In this document: positions 25,808 to 34,800 of the stretch, in pieces | Layout of the letters: every line of letters begins with the position of its first letter | Position numbering within the stretch: position 1 is the stretch's first letter | Source of the DNA: Rhodothermales bacterium | GTDB lineage: Bacteria > Bacteroidota > Rhodothermia > Rhodothermales > UBA10348 | Reading direction: 5' to 3' | NCBI GenBank assembly: GCA_028284865.1 | Contig: JANQQV010000024.1 | Location: 62,001 to 126,000, forward strand | Length of the DNA: 64,000 nt | The notes under the pieces: model-generated | Seen by the model: only the letters and a program-made list of their open reading frames with translations | What the model was told of the DNA's origin: nothing | Databases searched by the model: none | Translations under genes and position numbers: made by a program

Positions 25808-27946
25808 CTAACCACCGCTACCGGTTTCTTTCTGCTCCTGTTCAACTTCAGGCGCACTCCACTCGTTGTCTGTGGGGTCGATATCAGCAAAGGCCTCGAG
25901 CGGATCCAGCTCAACCTTGATCACCTTTTTGTCCGAGAAGAACCCTTTGGTAAACGTGATCTCGTTGCTGCGCCACACGTCCGCCGGCAACTGGATCATT
26001 TCATCCGTGCCGTCCTGATAAGTCACCCGCAGGTGAATGGGCATGATCTGCTGACCCTCGTTGTCCACCTTGATGCGGTAGTAAAAGGCCCCATTCTCGT
26101 CGGTGCCGAGGAGCTCTTCGGAGACCTGCTCGGTGACGTCGGTCAGCGCCTGGTCATTGGCGTAGGTCGTATAAAACCAGCTACGCCAGAACCAATTCAG
26201 ATTCTCACCAGCCGCCTCTTCCATGGTTCGGAAGAAATCGGCAGGCTGCGGATGTTTGAATGCCCAACGCTCGGAGTACTCCCGGAATGCTTCGTCGAAA
26301 ATTTCGGGACCGAGGATATGCTCGCGCAGCATGTACAGGCCAGCAGCGGGCTTGGCGTAGCCGTTGTTGCCGAAGTTGTTCTGAATCAGGTCGGATTCCG
26401 TCATGATCGGGACCTGGGCCGGATCCTTCATGTAAGGCACGATCAGCGGGGCCGGGCCACGACGGGATGGGTACGTACCGTCGTCCGTTTGCGTCCAGAC
26501 GTCCGTGCCGTTGAATTTCTGGGCGTATCGCTGCTCGGCGTAGTACTGCAAGAAGGTGTTCAGTCCTTCATCCATCCAGGTCCATTTGCGCTCATCCGAA
26601 GCAATGATCATCGGAATCCAGTTGTGCCCCACCTCATGGATGGTCACACCAATCAGGGCCCGCTCAACGCCGGCTGTGTACGTGCCATCAGGTCGTGGAC
26701 GTGCGCCACAGAAAATGATCATCGGGTATTCCATGCCCCCGACAGGACCGTTGAAGTTGGTCGATTTGGGGTAGGGATAGCGAAGAGACATTTCGCCATA
26801 CGTTTCCAGAGTCACGATGCTGGCGCGCGTAGACACCTTGTCCCACAGTGGCGAGCCTTCCTTGGGATAAAATGAGTGGACTTTGACAATCTGTCCACCA
26901 TCGCCATAGTCATATCCGGCAGCGTCCCAAACGAACGTCTTGGAAGAAGCCCAGGCAAAGTCGCGAACGTCTTCCGCGATGAAGTGCCAGGTCAGCATTC
27001 CGTCGTTTGTTGGTCGGGTCGCCGGGTCCTTCACCTCGTCAGCGGAGATGATGTAGACCGGCTCTTCGCTGGTATAGGCGGCGTCGAGGCGACGAATCTG
27101 CTCACTCGTTAGCACATCCTCGCGATTCTGAAGGGTCCCAGTCGCGTCCAGCACGTGATCCCACGGAACGGTCAGTTTGACGTCATAATCCCCGAAGTTG
27201 AGATAGAACTCGCCCCGTCCCAAGAATTGCTCGGTCTGCCAGCCATTCACGTCGTCATAGACGGACATACGCGGAAACCACTGTGCCATTTCGTAGAGCC
27301 AGCCGTCATCCATCAACTCCTTGCCGCCACGCCCAGTGTCCGGAATGCGGTAGGACCAATCAATCTCGAACGACATCACTTCGCCGGACTGCAAGGGCTC
27401 AGGAAGATTGACCCGCATGATGGTGTTGTTGATGCGCCACGCCGTGTCGACAAGCTCGCCGCTATCGCCAACAAGTTGAACACGCGAGATGTCGTAGCCC
27501 CCGTCGAATTGCCCGACACCAACGAATCGGCGAAACGCAGGGCTGATCGTTTCAGGTAGAGCGCCTTGCATCTGATACGAGCGGCTGTGCTCGATCGAGC
27601 GGACGTTCTGGTCCAGCTGCACCCACAGGAAGCCCAGAGCGTCGGGCGAGTTGTTGTGGTAGGTGATGCGTTCGCTGCCGATAATGCGATGGTCGACCGT
27701 GTCGAGCGTCGCTTCGATCACATAGTCCGCGCGTTGTTGCCAGTAGCGATGGCCCGGCGCGCCTGAGCCGGTGCGGTAGTCGTTGGGAGCCGGCCAGTCG
27801 TCCAGAGGCCTGAACATGGAATGGTTGCCGGACTTGATATCGCCGTCGATGTTGCGCCAGTTTTGGGCGGTAACAGGCAGAGCGATCAGGGTGGCCAGAG
27901 CGAGGGTGGCCGTGGTCTTCAGAATCGTCGAGAGAAGAGCTTTCAT
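25808..27946 (-). CDS. M1 family zinc metallopeptidase
   Basis: An exported aminopeptidase-type zinc enzyme of 712 residues. A signal peptide (MKALLSTILKTTATLALATL...VTAQ) opens the frame at the ATG at 27946; a GTG 9 nt upstream is possible. The exopeptidase signature GGMEYP is at ~403-408, and the zinc site HEVGH with the third ligand Glu in WMDEGLNTF follows at ~437-441 and ~460. The length and the missing C-terminal ERAP-like arch match the bacterial M1 group common in Bacteroidota. It probably trims peptides in the periplasm. It is followed by DUF6702 and preceded by the HupE-like gene on the same strand. Confidence 0.92.
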   Translation of the reverse strand: MKALLSTILKTTATLALATLIALPVTAQNWRNIDGDIKSGNHSMFRPLDDWPAPNDYRTGSGAPGHRYWQQRADYVIEATLDTVDHRIIGSERITYHNNSPDALGFLWVQLDQNVRSIEHSRSYQMQGALPETISPAFRRFVGVGQFDGGYDISRVQLVGDSGELVDTAWRINNTIMRVNLPEPLQSGEVMSFEIDWSYRIPDTGRGGKELMDDGWLYEMAQWFPRMSVYDDVNGWQTEQFLGRGEFYLNFGDYDVKLTVPWDHVLDATGTLQNREDVLTSEQIRRLDAAYTSEEPVYIISADEVKDPATRPTNDGMLTWHFIAEDVRDFAWASSKTFVWDAAGYDYGDGGQIVKVHSFYPKEGSPLWDKVSTRASIVTLETYGEMSLRYPYPKSTNFNGPVGGMEYPMIIFCGARPRPDGTYTAGVERALIGVTIHEVGHNWIPMIIASDERKWTWMDEGLNTFLQYYAEQRYAQKFNGTDVWTQTDDGTYPSRRGPAPLIVPYMKDPAQVPIMTESDLIQNNFGNNGYAKPAAGLYMLREHILGPEIFDEAFREYSERWAFKHPQPADFFRTMEEAAGENLNWFWRSWFYTTYANDQALTDVTEQVSEELLGTDENGAFYYRIKVDNEGQQIMPIHLRVTYQDGTDEMIQLPADVWRSNEITFTKGFFSDKKVIKVELDPLEAFADIDPTDNEWSAPEVEQEQKETGSGG

Positions 27947-28022
27947 GGCTGGCACATGCTGGTTTACGGGGCAGTGCAGCCTCTCAGATTCGATTGGTTG
28001 ATCGAGGTGTTCGCAGTAAGCG

Positions 28023-28640
28023 TCAGCCCCAGATCATGGTCAGGGACAGCACCGCAATCACGATGGAAAGCAATGCCGCCCAATTGCGTTGGGTGTTCGC
28101 AACGGGGCGTCCTGAACGGATCAGCAAGCGATTGACCAAGCCGATCACAACGCCCGAGACTAAGAATGTAATGACAAGTATGACAAGTTGACCTAGTTCC
28201 AGGCCAACGTTGAATGAAAATAGGGGTAAGACCAGGCTTTCCTCGGTCCCGAGAATGGCTCGCAGGTAATTGGAGAAACCCAGCCCGTGGATCAGACCGA
28301 AACCGACGGCCAGCACATACTTAGCTCTCCAGTCCCGCTTGAGCGCCTGTTCGGGATCCTTGGCGAAACGCTCGGCGATGTTCAACAGCGCGGTAACGAA
28401 GATCGTCACCGGTATCAGCGTTTCGATCAAGTCGGCGTCGACATCAACTACGCCCAGCGTGGACATGGCCAGCGTGATTGAATGGCCGATGGTGAAGGCC
28501 GTCACCAGGACGATCAGGTGTTTCCACTCCTTGAGTGGATAGACGGCGGCCAGGGCGATCACAAAGAGGATGTGATCGTAGCCGTTGAGGTCCGAGATAT
28601 GCTCGAAACCAAGGCGGAGATAGAGCTCGAATTCAGACAT
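28023..28640 (-). CDS. HupE/UreJ_2-like membrane protein
   Basis: 205 residues with about six membrane helices. The family start is plain: LGFEHISDLNGYDHILFVIA, then FTIGHSITLAMSTL and FGLIHGLGFSNYL, giving the conserved His/Asp residues that could bind a metal ion. HupE/UreJ proteins are nickel permeases; the HupE/UreJ_2 branch in Bacteroidota is often beside copper genes and its substrate is not settled. It follows CopC with a hairpin in the gap, so metal transport, possibly copper, is an inference from context. Confidence 0.88.
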   Translation of the reverse strand: MSEFELYLRLGFEHISDLNGYDHILFVIALAAVYPLKEWKHLIVLVTAFTIGHSITLAMSTLGVVDVDADLIETLIPVTIFVTALLNIAERFAKDPEQALKRDWRAKYVLAVGFGLIHGLGFSNYLRAILGTEESLVLPLFSFNVGLELGQLVILVITFLVSGVVIGLVNRLLIRSGRPVANTQRNWAALLSIVIAVLSLTMIWG

Positions 28641-28671
28641 CGAACAAAAAGACAGCGGGAGACGACTGCGT

Positions 28672-28698
28672 TGGCGGGTGGCCTGGGGCCACCCGCCA
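28672..28698 (-). terminator. Perfect 12-bp G/C hairpin between CopC and HupE-like genes
   Basis: Arms tggcgggtggcc (28672-28683) and its exact complement (28687-28698) with loop tgg. It lies between two same-strand genes, is built like the hairpin at 25759, and has no T run. Confidence 0.7.
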
Positions 28699-28708
28699 CA
28701 AACGCGTT

Positions 28709-29113
28709 CTACTTGGATTCTACGGTGAAGGAGAATGACTTTTCAATGACATGTTCGTCATTTCCCGCCGTTGTCCAGGTCACCTGCCACGTTCCTGCGC
28801 CGACTCCCAATGAGTCCGGGAGCGGTACGAAGAACGACTTGGGGTCTTCGCTGGCCTGCGCCGCAGGTACCTCAACGGGCATCTCGTGCGTGGCTCCGTC
28901 CATTTCATGCAGCTGATGCAGCTCAATCTTGCTGACATTCATATGCACATTCTGGTTGAACCATAGCCTGATCTCGGTTGGCGCTTCAGTCAGGGTAGTG
29001 TCTTTCTCGGGTTCTGATTTGGTCAGACTAAGGTGTTGGTCGGGGCTGATGGCCGTGACAATGAAGAGGAGGGCCAGCGCGGGGAGGGCAGGAAACAGTT
29101 TATTGATGCTCAT
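28709..29113 (-). CDS. copC: CopC-domain copper-binding protein
   Basis: 134 residues: signal peptide (LFPALPALALLFIVTAI), then a CopC beta-barrel starting HLSLTKSEPEKDTTLTEAPT, with IRLWFNQNV as the second strand and GTWQVTWTT...HVIEKSFSF as the last. CopC carries copper in the periplasm; the N-terminal His of the mature protein and the later His (HEMDG, DEHV) are possible ligands. No CopD is adjacent; the HupE-like membrane protein takes that position, which suggests the two work as a pair. Confidence 0.88.
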   Translation of the reverse strand: MSINKLFPALPALALLFIVTAISPDQHLSLTKSEPEKDTTLTEAPTEIRLWFNQNVHMNVSKIELHQLHEMDGATHEMPVEVPAAQASEDPKSFFVPLPDSLGVGAGTWQVTWTTAGNDEHVIEKSFSFTVESK

Positions 29114-29174
29114 GGAATTCGGAATTGAAAGTGGAAGCAGGCTTGTGGTACAGGAGTGCTACAAGGGCACCCGA

Positions 29175-30500
29175 CTATTCGATTGTGAGTCGCTTGAGAA
29201 GCAGGTTGGGAGATGTCGATGTGAGGTCGGCTTCGACCCATACGGACGTGCCAGTCTCAACAAGGCGTGAAGGAGCGTCGGCCGTTCCTCGTTGATTCCA
29301 GAAGACGCTCAGCTCACCATCCGGGGTGAACGATGCGTGTGGGTAGGCGGCGGCAGAGTTTTCAGGGCCTACATGGGTCGGCGTACTCCACGAGTGCCCG
29401 CCATTGGTCGTAGCGACCACGGCAACGCGCGGTGTCTCGAGCGAGCCATCATCCCAGACAATGGCCATCGTTCCGTTCTCGCCGCTGGTCAATTGAACAT
29501 GGCTCGCGCGGGAAGCCTGAGCCACCGAGTGAACCGTTGGTCTGGCAAAGGAAGCGCCTTTGTTGTCCGAGTACGTCGACTTGACCCCTGCAGCGCCTTC
29601 CTTGCCCGTCCACCAGGCAACGTGCATGCGACCATTGGAATCGAATGCCATCGTCGGTCCGGCATCCGGGCAGTAGCCCTGAACCCAACCATCGTTGAAA
29701 ACAACCACGGGGTCCGACCAGCTGGCACCTTCATCGTCGGAGCGGGCAACCACGATGTCCCGGATGCCCCCTTCAAGGATCTTGCGCCAGCCCACGTACA
29801 CATTGCCATCTCCGTCGGCTGTGATCGAAACCCGACAGCATTCACATGATGCAGCCGGATCGACTTGGCTAGGAGTCGACCACGTTTGACCACGATCCTT
29901 GGAATGAGCCACATAGACGTGAATGGCACCATCGTCGTCGACATCACCGCGCGAATCCAGCCAAGCGACCCACACCGTGCCGTCCTCGGCTACGTGCAGT
30001 TCATGGTTGTTCTGGTATCCACCAAAAGCACCACCAGGACGGGTAGCCGTCATCCAGCTGTCCCCGCCGTCGTCTGATCGCGCCACCAGGATACCCGTGG
30101 ACCGCCACACGCTCTCTGGGGTATCGGATGCTGACCAGGCCAGATACAAGGCGCCATCTGGCCCTTCAGCGAGTTGAGGAGGGCTTTCAGGGTCAACAAG
30201 GGGAACAGCAAGCGAATCTTCCACGACGGTGTGATACCCACTGGCTCCGGATACGTGGAGCTTGCCGAAGGAGCGGAACGGTGATGTAGCATCGCCCGTG
30301 GGGGCATGAGAGGCCCATGCATGGACGTCTGCTCCACTGGAATGCGTCAGCGTATTGGAGACACTACGCCGATGAATCTCGACGTTCATGCTCATCAGCT
30401 CGCCCGACGTCGAAATGGTCGGTGATTCGGAAGGGGCACAGCCAGCGATTGTTGACACGCCTAGCGCTATCACCAAGATGGCACAGAATCGGTTATTCAT
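29175..30500 (-). CDS. Asp-box (BNR repeat) sialidase-fold lipoprotein
   Basis: 441 residues with a lipobox (STIAGC, Cys21). At least five Asp-box motifs (S/T-x-D-x-G-x-T/S-W/F) are visible: RSDDGGDSW, HSKDRGQTW, RSDDEGASW, YSDNKGASF and TTNGGHSW, which give the six-bladed propeller of sialidases. The sialidase arginine triad and catalytic Tyr cannot be assigned by eye, so glycosidase activity is not supported. A CECCRV Cys cluster sits in the middle and might bind metal. Lying between copC and a TlpA thioredoxin gene, it may serve copper uptake or cell-surface binding. Confidence 0.8.
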   Translation of the reverse strand: MNNRFCAILVIALGVSTIAGCAPSESPTISTSGELMSMNVEIHRRSVSNTLTHSSGADVHAWASHAPTGDATSPFRSFGKLHVSGASGYHTVVEDSLAVPLVDPESPPQLAEGPDGALYLAWSASDTPESVWRSTGILVARSDDGGDSWMTATRPGGAFGGYQNNHELHVAEDGTVWVAWLDSRGDVDDDGAIHVYVAHSKDRGQTWSTPSQVDPAASCECCRVSITADGDGNVYVGWRKILEGGIRDIVVARSDDEGASWSDPVVVFNDGWVQGYCPDAGPTMAFDSNGRMHVAWWTGKEGAAGVKSTYSDNKGASFARPTVHSVAQASRASHVQLTSGENGTMAIVWDDGSLETPRVAVVATTNGGHSWSTPTHVGPENSAAAYPHASFTPDGELSVFWNQRGTADAPSRLVETGTSVWVEADLTSTSPNLLLKRLTIE

Positions 30501-30568
30501 GGTTCTGGGGGTTATCGGACTACTCTGAGCGCCCTCGAAGGGCTACGGGGACCGGATCACGATCCTGA

Positions 30569-31120
30569 TCAGTCTACAGTCGGCATATGAGACGCAACGA
30601 CATCAAACGCGTCGTGGGGAAGACGACCTGTCCAGGCGGAGCGAATGACGCCCTCCGAATCGATCAGATACGAGCTGGGGACGGCCATAGCCTTGAACTC
30701 ATCTTGAAGGACGGCTGGGGGGTCGATCACAAGGCGAAAGGTCACTCCGAGATCGGCAGCAAATGCCTTCAATGCATCCGTATCCACTTCTTCCACATTG
30801 ACGGCCAGGACACGAAGTCCGTCGGGTCCCAGCTCCGTATGCATGCGCTCGATATCAGGAAACTCCTCGATGCACGGGGCGCACCAAGTAGCCCATAGAT
30901 TGACAAATGTCAGAGGCTGTCCCGGGCCAACGTGGACGGAGTCGCCATCCACATCCAGTCGGGTGAACTGGGGTGCAGCTTCGCCTGGCTCAAGGGTAGC
31001 AAACCCGGGCGAAGGAGCAGGATGCTGGTGAGGAGACTCTGTACATCCCGTCAGCAGGAGCGAGAAGGCGATGAGGGCCGGCGCACGAAGTGCAGAGGCG
31101 CGAGCGAAAAGCGAAACCAT
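30569..31120 (-). CDS. TlpA-type thioredoxin-like lipoprotein
   Basis: I start at the ATG at 31120, which opens a lipoprotein signal (LIAFSLLLTGC); the 31222 frame lacks one. The thioredoxin fold holds the redox pair in WATWCAPCIEEFPD and a cis-Pro in AVPSSYLID. Such proteins reduce or repair disulfides in the periplasm, for instance keeping copper-site or heme-site Cys reduced. The setting beside CopC and a Cys-containing small protein fits this. Confidence 0.9.
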   Translation of the reverse strand: MVSLFARASALRAPALIAFSLLLTGCTESPHQHPAPSPGFATLEPGEAAPQFTRLDVDGDSVHVGPGQPLTFVNLWATWCAPCIEEFPDIERMHTELGPDGLRVLAVNVEEVDTDALKAFAADLGVTFRLVIDPPAVLQDEFKAMAVPSSYLIDSEGVIRSAWTGRLPHDAFDVVASHMPTVD

Positions 31121-31234
31121 GATGCGACGATTCAAGTCGGTGTCACGGTGAACAGAGGGTTCACCCGTGCATCGACGTGGGTAGCGACGTAAATGACCAG
31201 TGCCGTCCCCAAGCGGACGCACAGTCGGACAGGA

Positions 31235-31630
31235 TCAGATCAGGGCAGGAGGGCCGCGTACAGACTCGATCAGGCGGTCTGTGATTCGGATCTGATCATC
31301 GGGAGAGGCAAAGGCGACCTCTCCGATTCGCTTCGCATCATTCGTCTCTTTGGAAGGCGTCGTGCCGCTGGCCTGAGAAGCCAAAAGGGACAAGAACAGG
31401 CACTCGTCTTCGCATTCTTCACCCGGGACCAGTCCAACGGAGTCTGTGGATCCTGAATGGGTGATCGCATGACCACCGTGTGTGTCATGGACTCCGAGAA
31501 GCTCGCTTTGATCATCCTCCGCATGTGCACCAGGCTCCATCCCCATCCACACCAAATGAGCGGTGGGGCCAACCAATCCACCCAGCACAAGGCTGAGGAG
31601 CAGGATCAAGCTGGACAGAGATCGTCGCAT
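31235..31630 (-). CDS. Small exported His/Cys protein of the metal cluster
   Basis: 131 residues from the ATG at 31630 (the longer frame to 31861 overlaps a plus-strand gene). A hydrophobic N-terminus (SLSSLILLLSLVLGGLVGP) serves as signal or anchor. Then come His-rich GVHDTHGGHAITH and EECEDECLFLSLLA with two Cys. It ends RGPPALI, an ending I associate with small membrane or exported proteins near copper genes. No enzyme motif. It is the first gene of the run down to DUF6702 on this strand. Confidence 0.65.
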   Translation of the reverse strand: MRRSLSSLILLLSLVLGGLVGPTAHLVWMGMEPGAHAEDDQSELLGVHDTHGGHAITHSGSTDSVGLVPGEECEDECLFLSLLASQASGTTPSKETNDAKRIGEVAFASPDDQIRITDRLIESVRGPPALI

Positions 31631-31732
31631 TACGAGGTTCAGGATGCGATATTCCGGGTGAAGGAGACGAAATAAACGACAATCGGGGTCTTTCGGCAAC
31701 TGGATGACCCGTATCCCAACGATCCGCTTTCC

Positions 31733-32701
31733 ATGGCCAACGCGTTTTTTTACCCGCCCATCGAACCCAACACATCCGGCATGTTGCAAGTGGATGACCT
31801 GCATCAGATTTATTGGGAAGAGTGTGGCAATCCCGATGGCGAACCCATCGTGTTCATCCACGGTGGACCGGGTGCCGGAGCTACGGAAACTGATCGGCGC
31901 TTTTTCGACCCGTCGTTCTTTCGCATCATTCTCTTCGACCAGCGCGGCGGCCCGCGCTCAACACCGCCAGGCGAAATCCGCAACAACACGATCCAGCTTC
32001 TGGCCGAAGACATTGAACAGCTTCGCGAGCATGTCGGCGTGGACACCTGGCATGTGTTCGGCGGCAGCTGGGGCAGCACGCTGTCGTTGTACTACTCGCA
32101 GACGTTTCCCGAGTCATGTCGCACGCTGACCATCCGGGGAATCTGGCTCATGCGGGACGAAGAAATAGACTGGTGGCTCTACGGGATGCGACTCGTCCAG
32201 CCGGAACGATGGGCGGTGTTCAATGAACACGTCCCTGAAGGTGAGCGAGGCGATCTGCTGGAAGCCTACTGGAAGCTGTTCCACTCGACTGATCGGGACG
32301 AAGCGCGTCAGGCCGCTCGCGTCTGGTCGGTGTACGAGGGGGCTTCGTGCACGCTACTGCCCAACCCGGAATTCGAAGCGCATTTCCATGATCTGGACAA
32401 GGCTTGGTGCACGGCTGTCCTTGAAGCGCACTATTTCCGGAATGAGCGTTTCGAGCCCAGGGATCTACTGCTGAATGGCGTAGATCGTATTCGGCACATC
32501 CCCGGTTTCATCGTTCATGGCCGCTACGACATCGTGTGTCCAGTCAAGAGCGCTCTGGATCTGCACGAGCGTTGGCCAGAGGCCTCGCTCGTCATCGTTC
32601 CCGATGCCGGGCACTCGTCACACGAGCCCGGCATCACCAAAGAGCTGGTTGCAGCGACGGACAGGATCAGGGACTTCGGATCTCCTCAAATCCGGGACTG
32701 A
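31733..32701 (+). CDS. pip: Alpha/beta hydrolase, prolyl aminopeptidase family (S33)
   Basis: 322 residues of the proline iminopeptidase type. Oxyanion HGGPGAG at 43-49, DQRG at 69-72, nucleophile S112 in GGSWGS, acid D266 (HGRYDIVCP) and base H294 (GHSSHEPG). After DQRG the family normally has CGRS; here it is GPRS, so the substrate pocket may differ. It cleaves N-terminal proline from peptides in the cytoplasm (no signal peptide). A single gene between two minus-strand groups. Confidence 0.9.
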   Translation: MANAFFYPPIEPNTSGMLQVDDLHQIYWEECGNPDGEPIVFIHGGPGAGATETDRRFFDPSFFRIILFDQRGGPRSTPPGEIRNNTIQLLAEDIEQLREHVGVDTWHVFGGSWGSTLSLYYSQTFPESCRTLTIRGIWLMRDEEIDWWLYGMRLVQPERWAVFNEHVPEGERGDLLEAYWKLFHSTDRDEARQAARVWSVYEGASCTLLPNPEFEAHFHDLDKAWCTAVLEAHYFRNERFEPRDLLLNGVDRIRHIPGFIVHGRYDIVCPVKSALDLHERWPEASLVIVPDAGHSSHEPGITKELVAATDRIRDFGSPQIRD

Positions 32702-32720
32702 TGAGGACCAAGCCCGCGCA

Positions 32721-33464
32721 TCAGCGGGGGCGAATGGTACCCAAACCGCCGTCGACCCCGATGACCTGGCCGGTGACCCAGCTACTGCGATTCGGATCGA
32801 CGAGCCAATCAATGGCTTCGGCAACATCCTCAGGCTGCCCCAGTCGGCCCAGCGCATGCATGCTTTCGGACGCTTTCTTCGCGGCCTCGTTGGCTGTGAG
32901 TCGGGCGCTCATGGGCGTTTCGACCAGCCCAGGAGCCACGCAATTGACACGTACTCCGCGAGGCGCATAAGTAGCGGCTGCCGACTGCATGAGACCTACG
33001 ATGCCCGCTTTTGCAGCTGCAATCGCTTCATGATTGAAAAGGCCCGTTCTTGCGACGGCGGATGTAGACAGTACGATCGAACCTCCTGTGCGCATCATGG
33101 TCCGCGCAGCACTCTTCACGGTGAAAAAGGCTGAGTCCAGGTTGAGGGCCAATGTCTGTCGGTACTCTTCTTCGCTCGTCAGGTGAGCGGGCTTCAGCAG
33201 AATGGAGCCGACACAATTGACCACGCCGGTCAAACCGCCATTGACTTCGACGGCTTGTTGCACGGCATGATGGACGTCGTCCGCGCGCGTGGCGTCGATC
33301 GACAGGAATGAGCCGCCGGTTTCCGTGGCCAAGGCGCGCAGTTTCTCCTGGTCACGGGCGACCAGCAAGAGTTTTGCTCCGCGAGCAGCAGCTTTGCGAG
33401 CAACTTCGGATCCGATACCGCCCGTGGCACCGAGAATGAGAATGGATTCGTTAGAGTTCGTCAT
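32721..33464 (-). CDS. SDR-fold protein lacking the catalytic Tyr
   Basis: A 247-residue short-chain dehydrogenase fold: cofactor motif LGATGGIGSE at 11-20, VVNCVG (NNAG equivalent) at 81-86, LALNLDSAF, the Ser strand VLSTSA and the C-terminal GQVIGVDGG. The active site should read Y-x3-K before KAG; here it is I148-A-A-A-K152 (codon ATT), so Tyr is replaced by Ile while Lys stays. It may bind a nucleotide without normal reduction chemistry, or use another acid. It ends the photolyase group on the same strand, about 70 nt downstream of the flavoprotein gene. Confidence 0.85.
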   Translation of the reverse strand: MTNSNESILILGATGGIGSEVARKAAARGAKLLLVARDQEKLRALATETGGSFLSIDATRADDVHHAVQQAVEVNGGLTGVVNCVGSILLKPAHLTSEEEYRQTLALNLDSAFFTVKSAARTMMRTGGSIVLSTSAVARTGLFNHEAIAAAKAGIVGLMQSAAATYAPRGVRVNCVAPGLVETPMSARLTANEAAKKASESMHALGRLGQPEDVAEAIDWLVDPNRSSWVTGQVIGVDGGLGTIRPR

Positions 33465-33531
33465 CAGGACAAAATTGAGATTGAAGGGTGATTCGGGCGG
33501 GTGAATCAGATGATGTGAATGAAGTACAGTG

Positions 33532-34800
33532 TCATGCGACGGCCTCCTTGGCCATCACGATTTCGGCAGCTACCCGGCCAGACGCCAGCGCGCCGTTAAT
33601 GGAGGATGTCGTCAGGTGGTCGCCACAAACAATGTGGCCGTGCTCGGTAAGTCGGGCACAGACGGCATCGAGTACACGCGTTCCGGCTTCCTGCGATGGC
33701 AGTGCCTGCGGAATGTGGTAGGTACGCAGATAGCGCCAGTCGTCAACCTCAGCACCGAACCACTCGCGAAGCTCGGCCAGCAAACCATCAAAGGCGTCGC
33801 CATCCTCTGAACGCAGGGTGTCGAACAGGCTGACGGCGACGAGGTGACGGCCTTCCGGAGCATAGCCGGGGGCAACCACCGAAGGCACAACGACATTGTT
33901 GATTCGGCCGGTTCCAGACCCGTTCAGCATGAGGACGGGCATGTCCAGCGGTGCAGATGGCGCATCGAAATACACGCAGGTCGTGCCGTTCCACGCGCGA
34001 CGGTCGATTTCAGGATCCAACCCGTTCGCGCTGGTCATATCGGTGGCAATCACGATTGGTTCGCCTTCCATCCGGGTACCATCCTCGAGAATCAGCGTCC
34101 TGGCGTCTGGCATGGACGCAACCGCCGCCTCCAGATGGATCCATTCGGGATTGAGGCTGGCCGCCAGCTGTTCCGGAATCGCTTGCATGCCTCCGGCCGG
34201 GAACGCGGCGTCACCTTCGCTGAACATGTCCATCACGAACTCGAAGAAGGCGCGATCGGATTTGAGTTCAGGATCCAGGGTGATGCCTCCGATGAACGGG
34301 CGGAAGAACGCCTCAACCATTTCAGAGCTGAATCCCCAGTCTTTTTTCAGGGCACCTGCAGTTGATTGCCCGGTCAATCGGTGACTTCTGACCTGGGAAG
34401 CCGTGCGGCGCAAATCGCGACGAAGGCCGAGAATGCGAGTTTTGTCTGCAAACGATCCGACATCGGCAAACAGTGTGCTCAACGCCTCTGACGGGTGCCG
34501 GAACGGATCCGACAGGCGATGAAACCGGCCATCCTTGCGGATCATTGCTCCGGCTCGGAAAGCGTGAAGGTTCAGGGCGTCGTAATCAAGGACGTTCTTG
34601 GCTTCGGGGTAAGCAGTCAGGAGCACCTGGAAACCCCGATCCAATCGGAATCCGTCCACGGAGTCAGTTCGCATGCGGCCACCCACCGCATCGGATTTTT
34701 CCAGAATGCGATATGGGATATCGGCCCGGTCCAATCGGACCGCGCATGAGAGCCCGGCAAGTCCGGCACCCACAATCAGGACAGGCTGTTTCGTGGTCAT
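33532..34800 (-). CDS. Amine-oxidase-fold FAD oxidoreductase
   Basis: 422 residues with the N-terminal FAD motif VLIVGAGLAGLSCAVRL and EKSDAVGGRMRTD, and the C-terminal FAD-closing segment VCGDHLTTSSINGALASGRVAA. The architecture is that of protoporphyrinogen-oxidase/phytoene-desaturase-like enzymes (GRM motif, FFRPFIGGITLDPEL). The substrate is not evident; carotenoid-like or other hydrophobic substrates are possible. It overlaps the Fe-S photolyase gene by 4 nt, so it belongs to the light-repair operon. Confidence 0.88.
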   Translation of the reverse strand: MTTKQPVLIVGAGLAGLSCAVRLDRADIPYRILEKSDAVGGRMRTDSVDGFRLDRGFQVLLTAYPEAKNVLDYDALNLHAFRAGAMIRKDGRFHRLSDPFRHPSEALSTLFADVGSFADKTRILGLRRDLRRTASQVRSHRLTGQSTAGALKKDWGFSSEMVEAFFRPFIGGITLDPELKSDRAFFEFVMDMFSEGDAAFPAGGMQAIPEQLAASLNPEWIHLEAAVASMPDARTLILEDGTRMEGEPIVIATDMTSANGLDPEIDRRAWNGTTCVYFDAPSAPLDMPVLMLNGSGTGRINNVVVPSVVAPGYAPEGRHLVAVSLFDTLRSEDGDAFDGLLAELREWFGAEVDDWRYLRTYHIPQALPSQEAGTRVLDAVCARLTEHGHIVCGDHLTTSSINGALASGRVAAEIVMAKEAVA

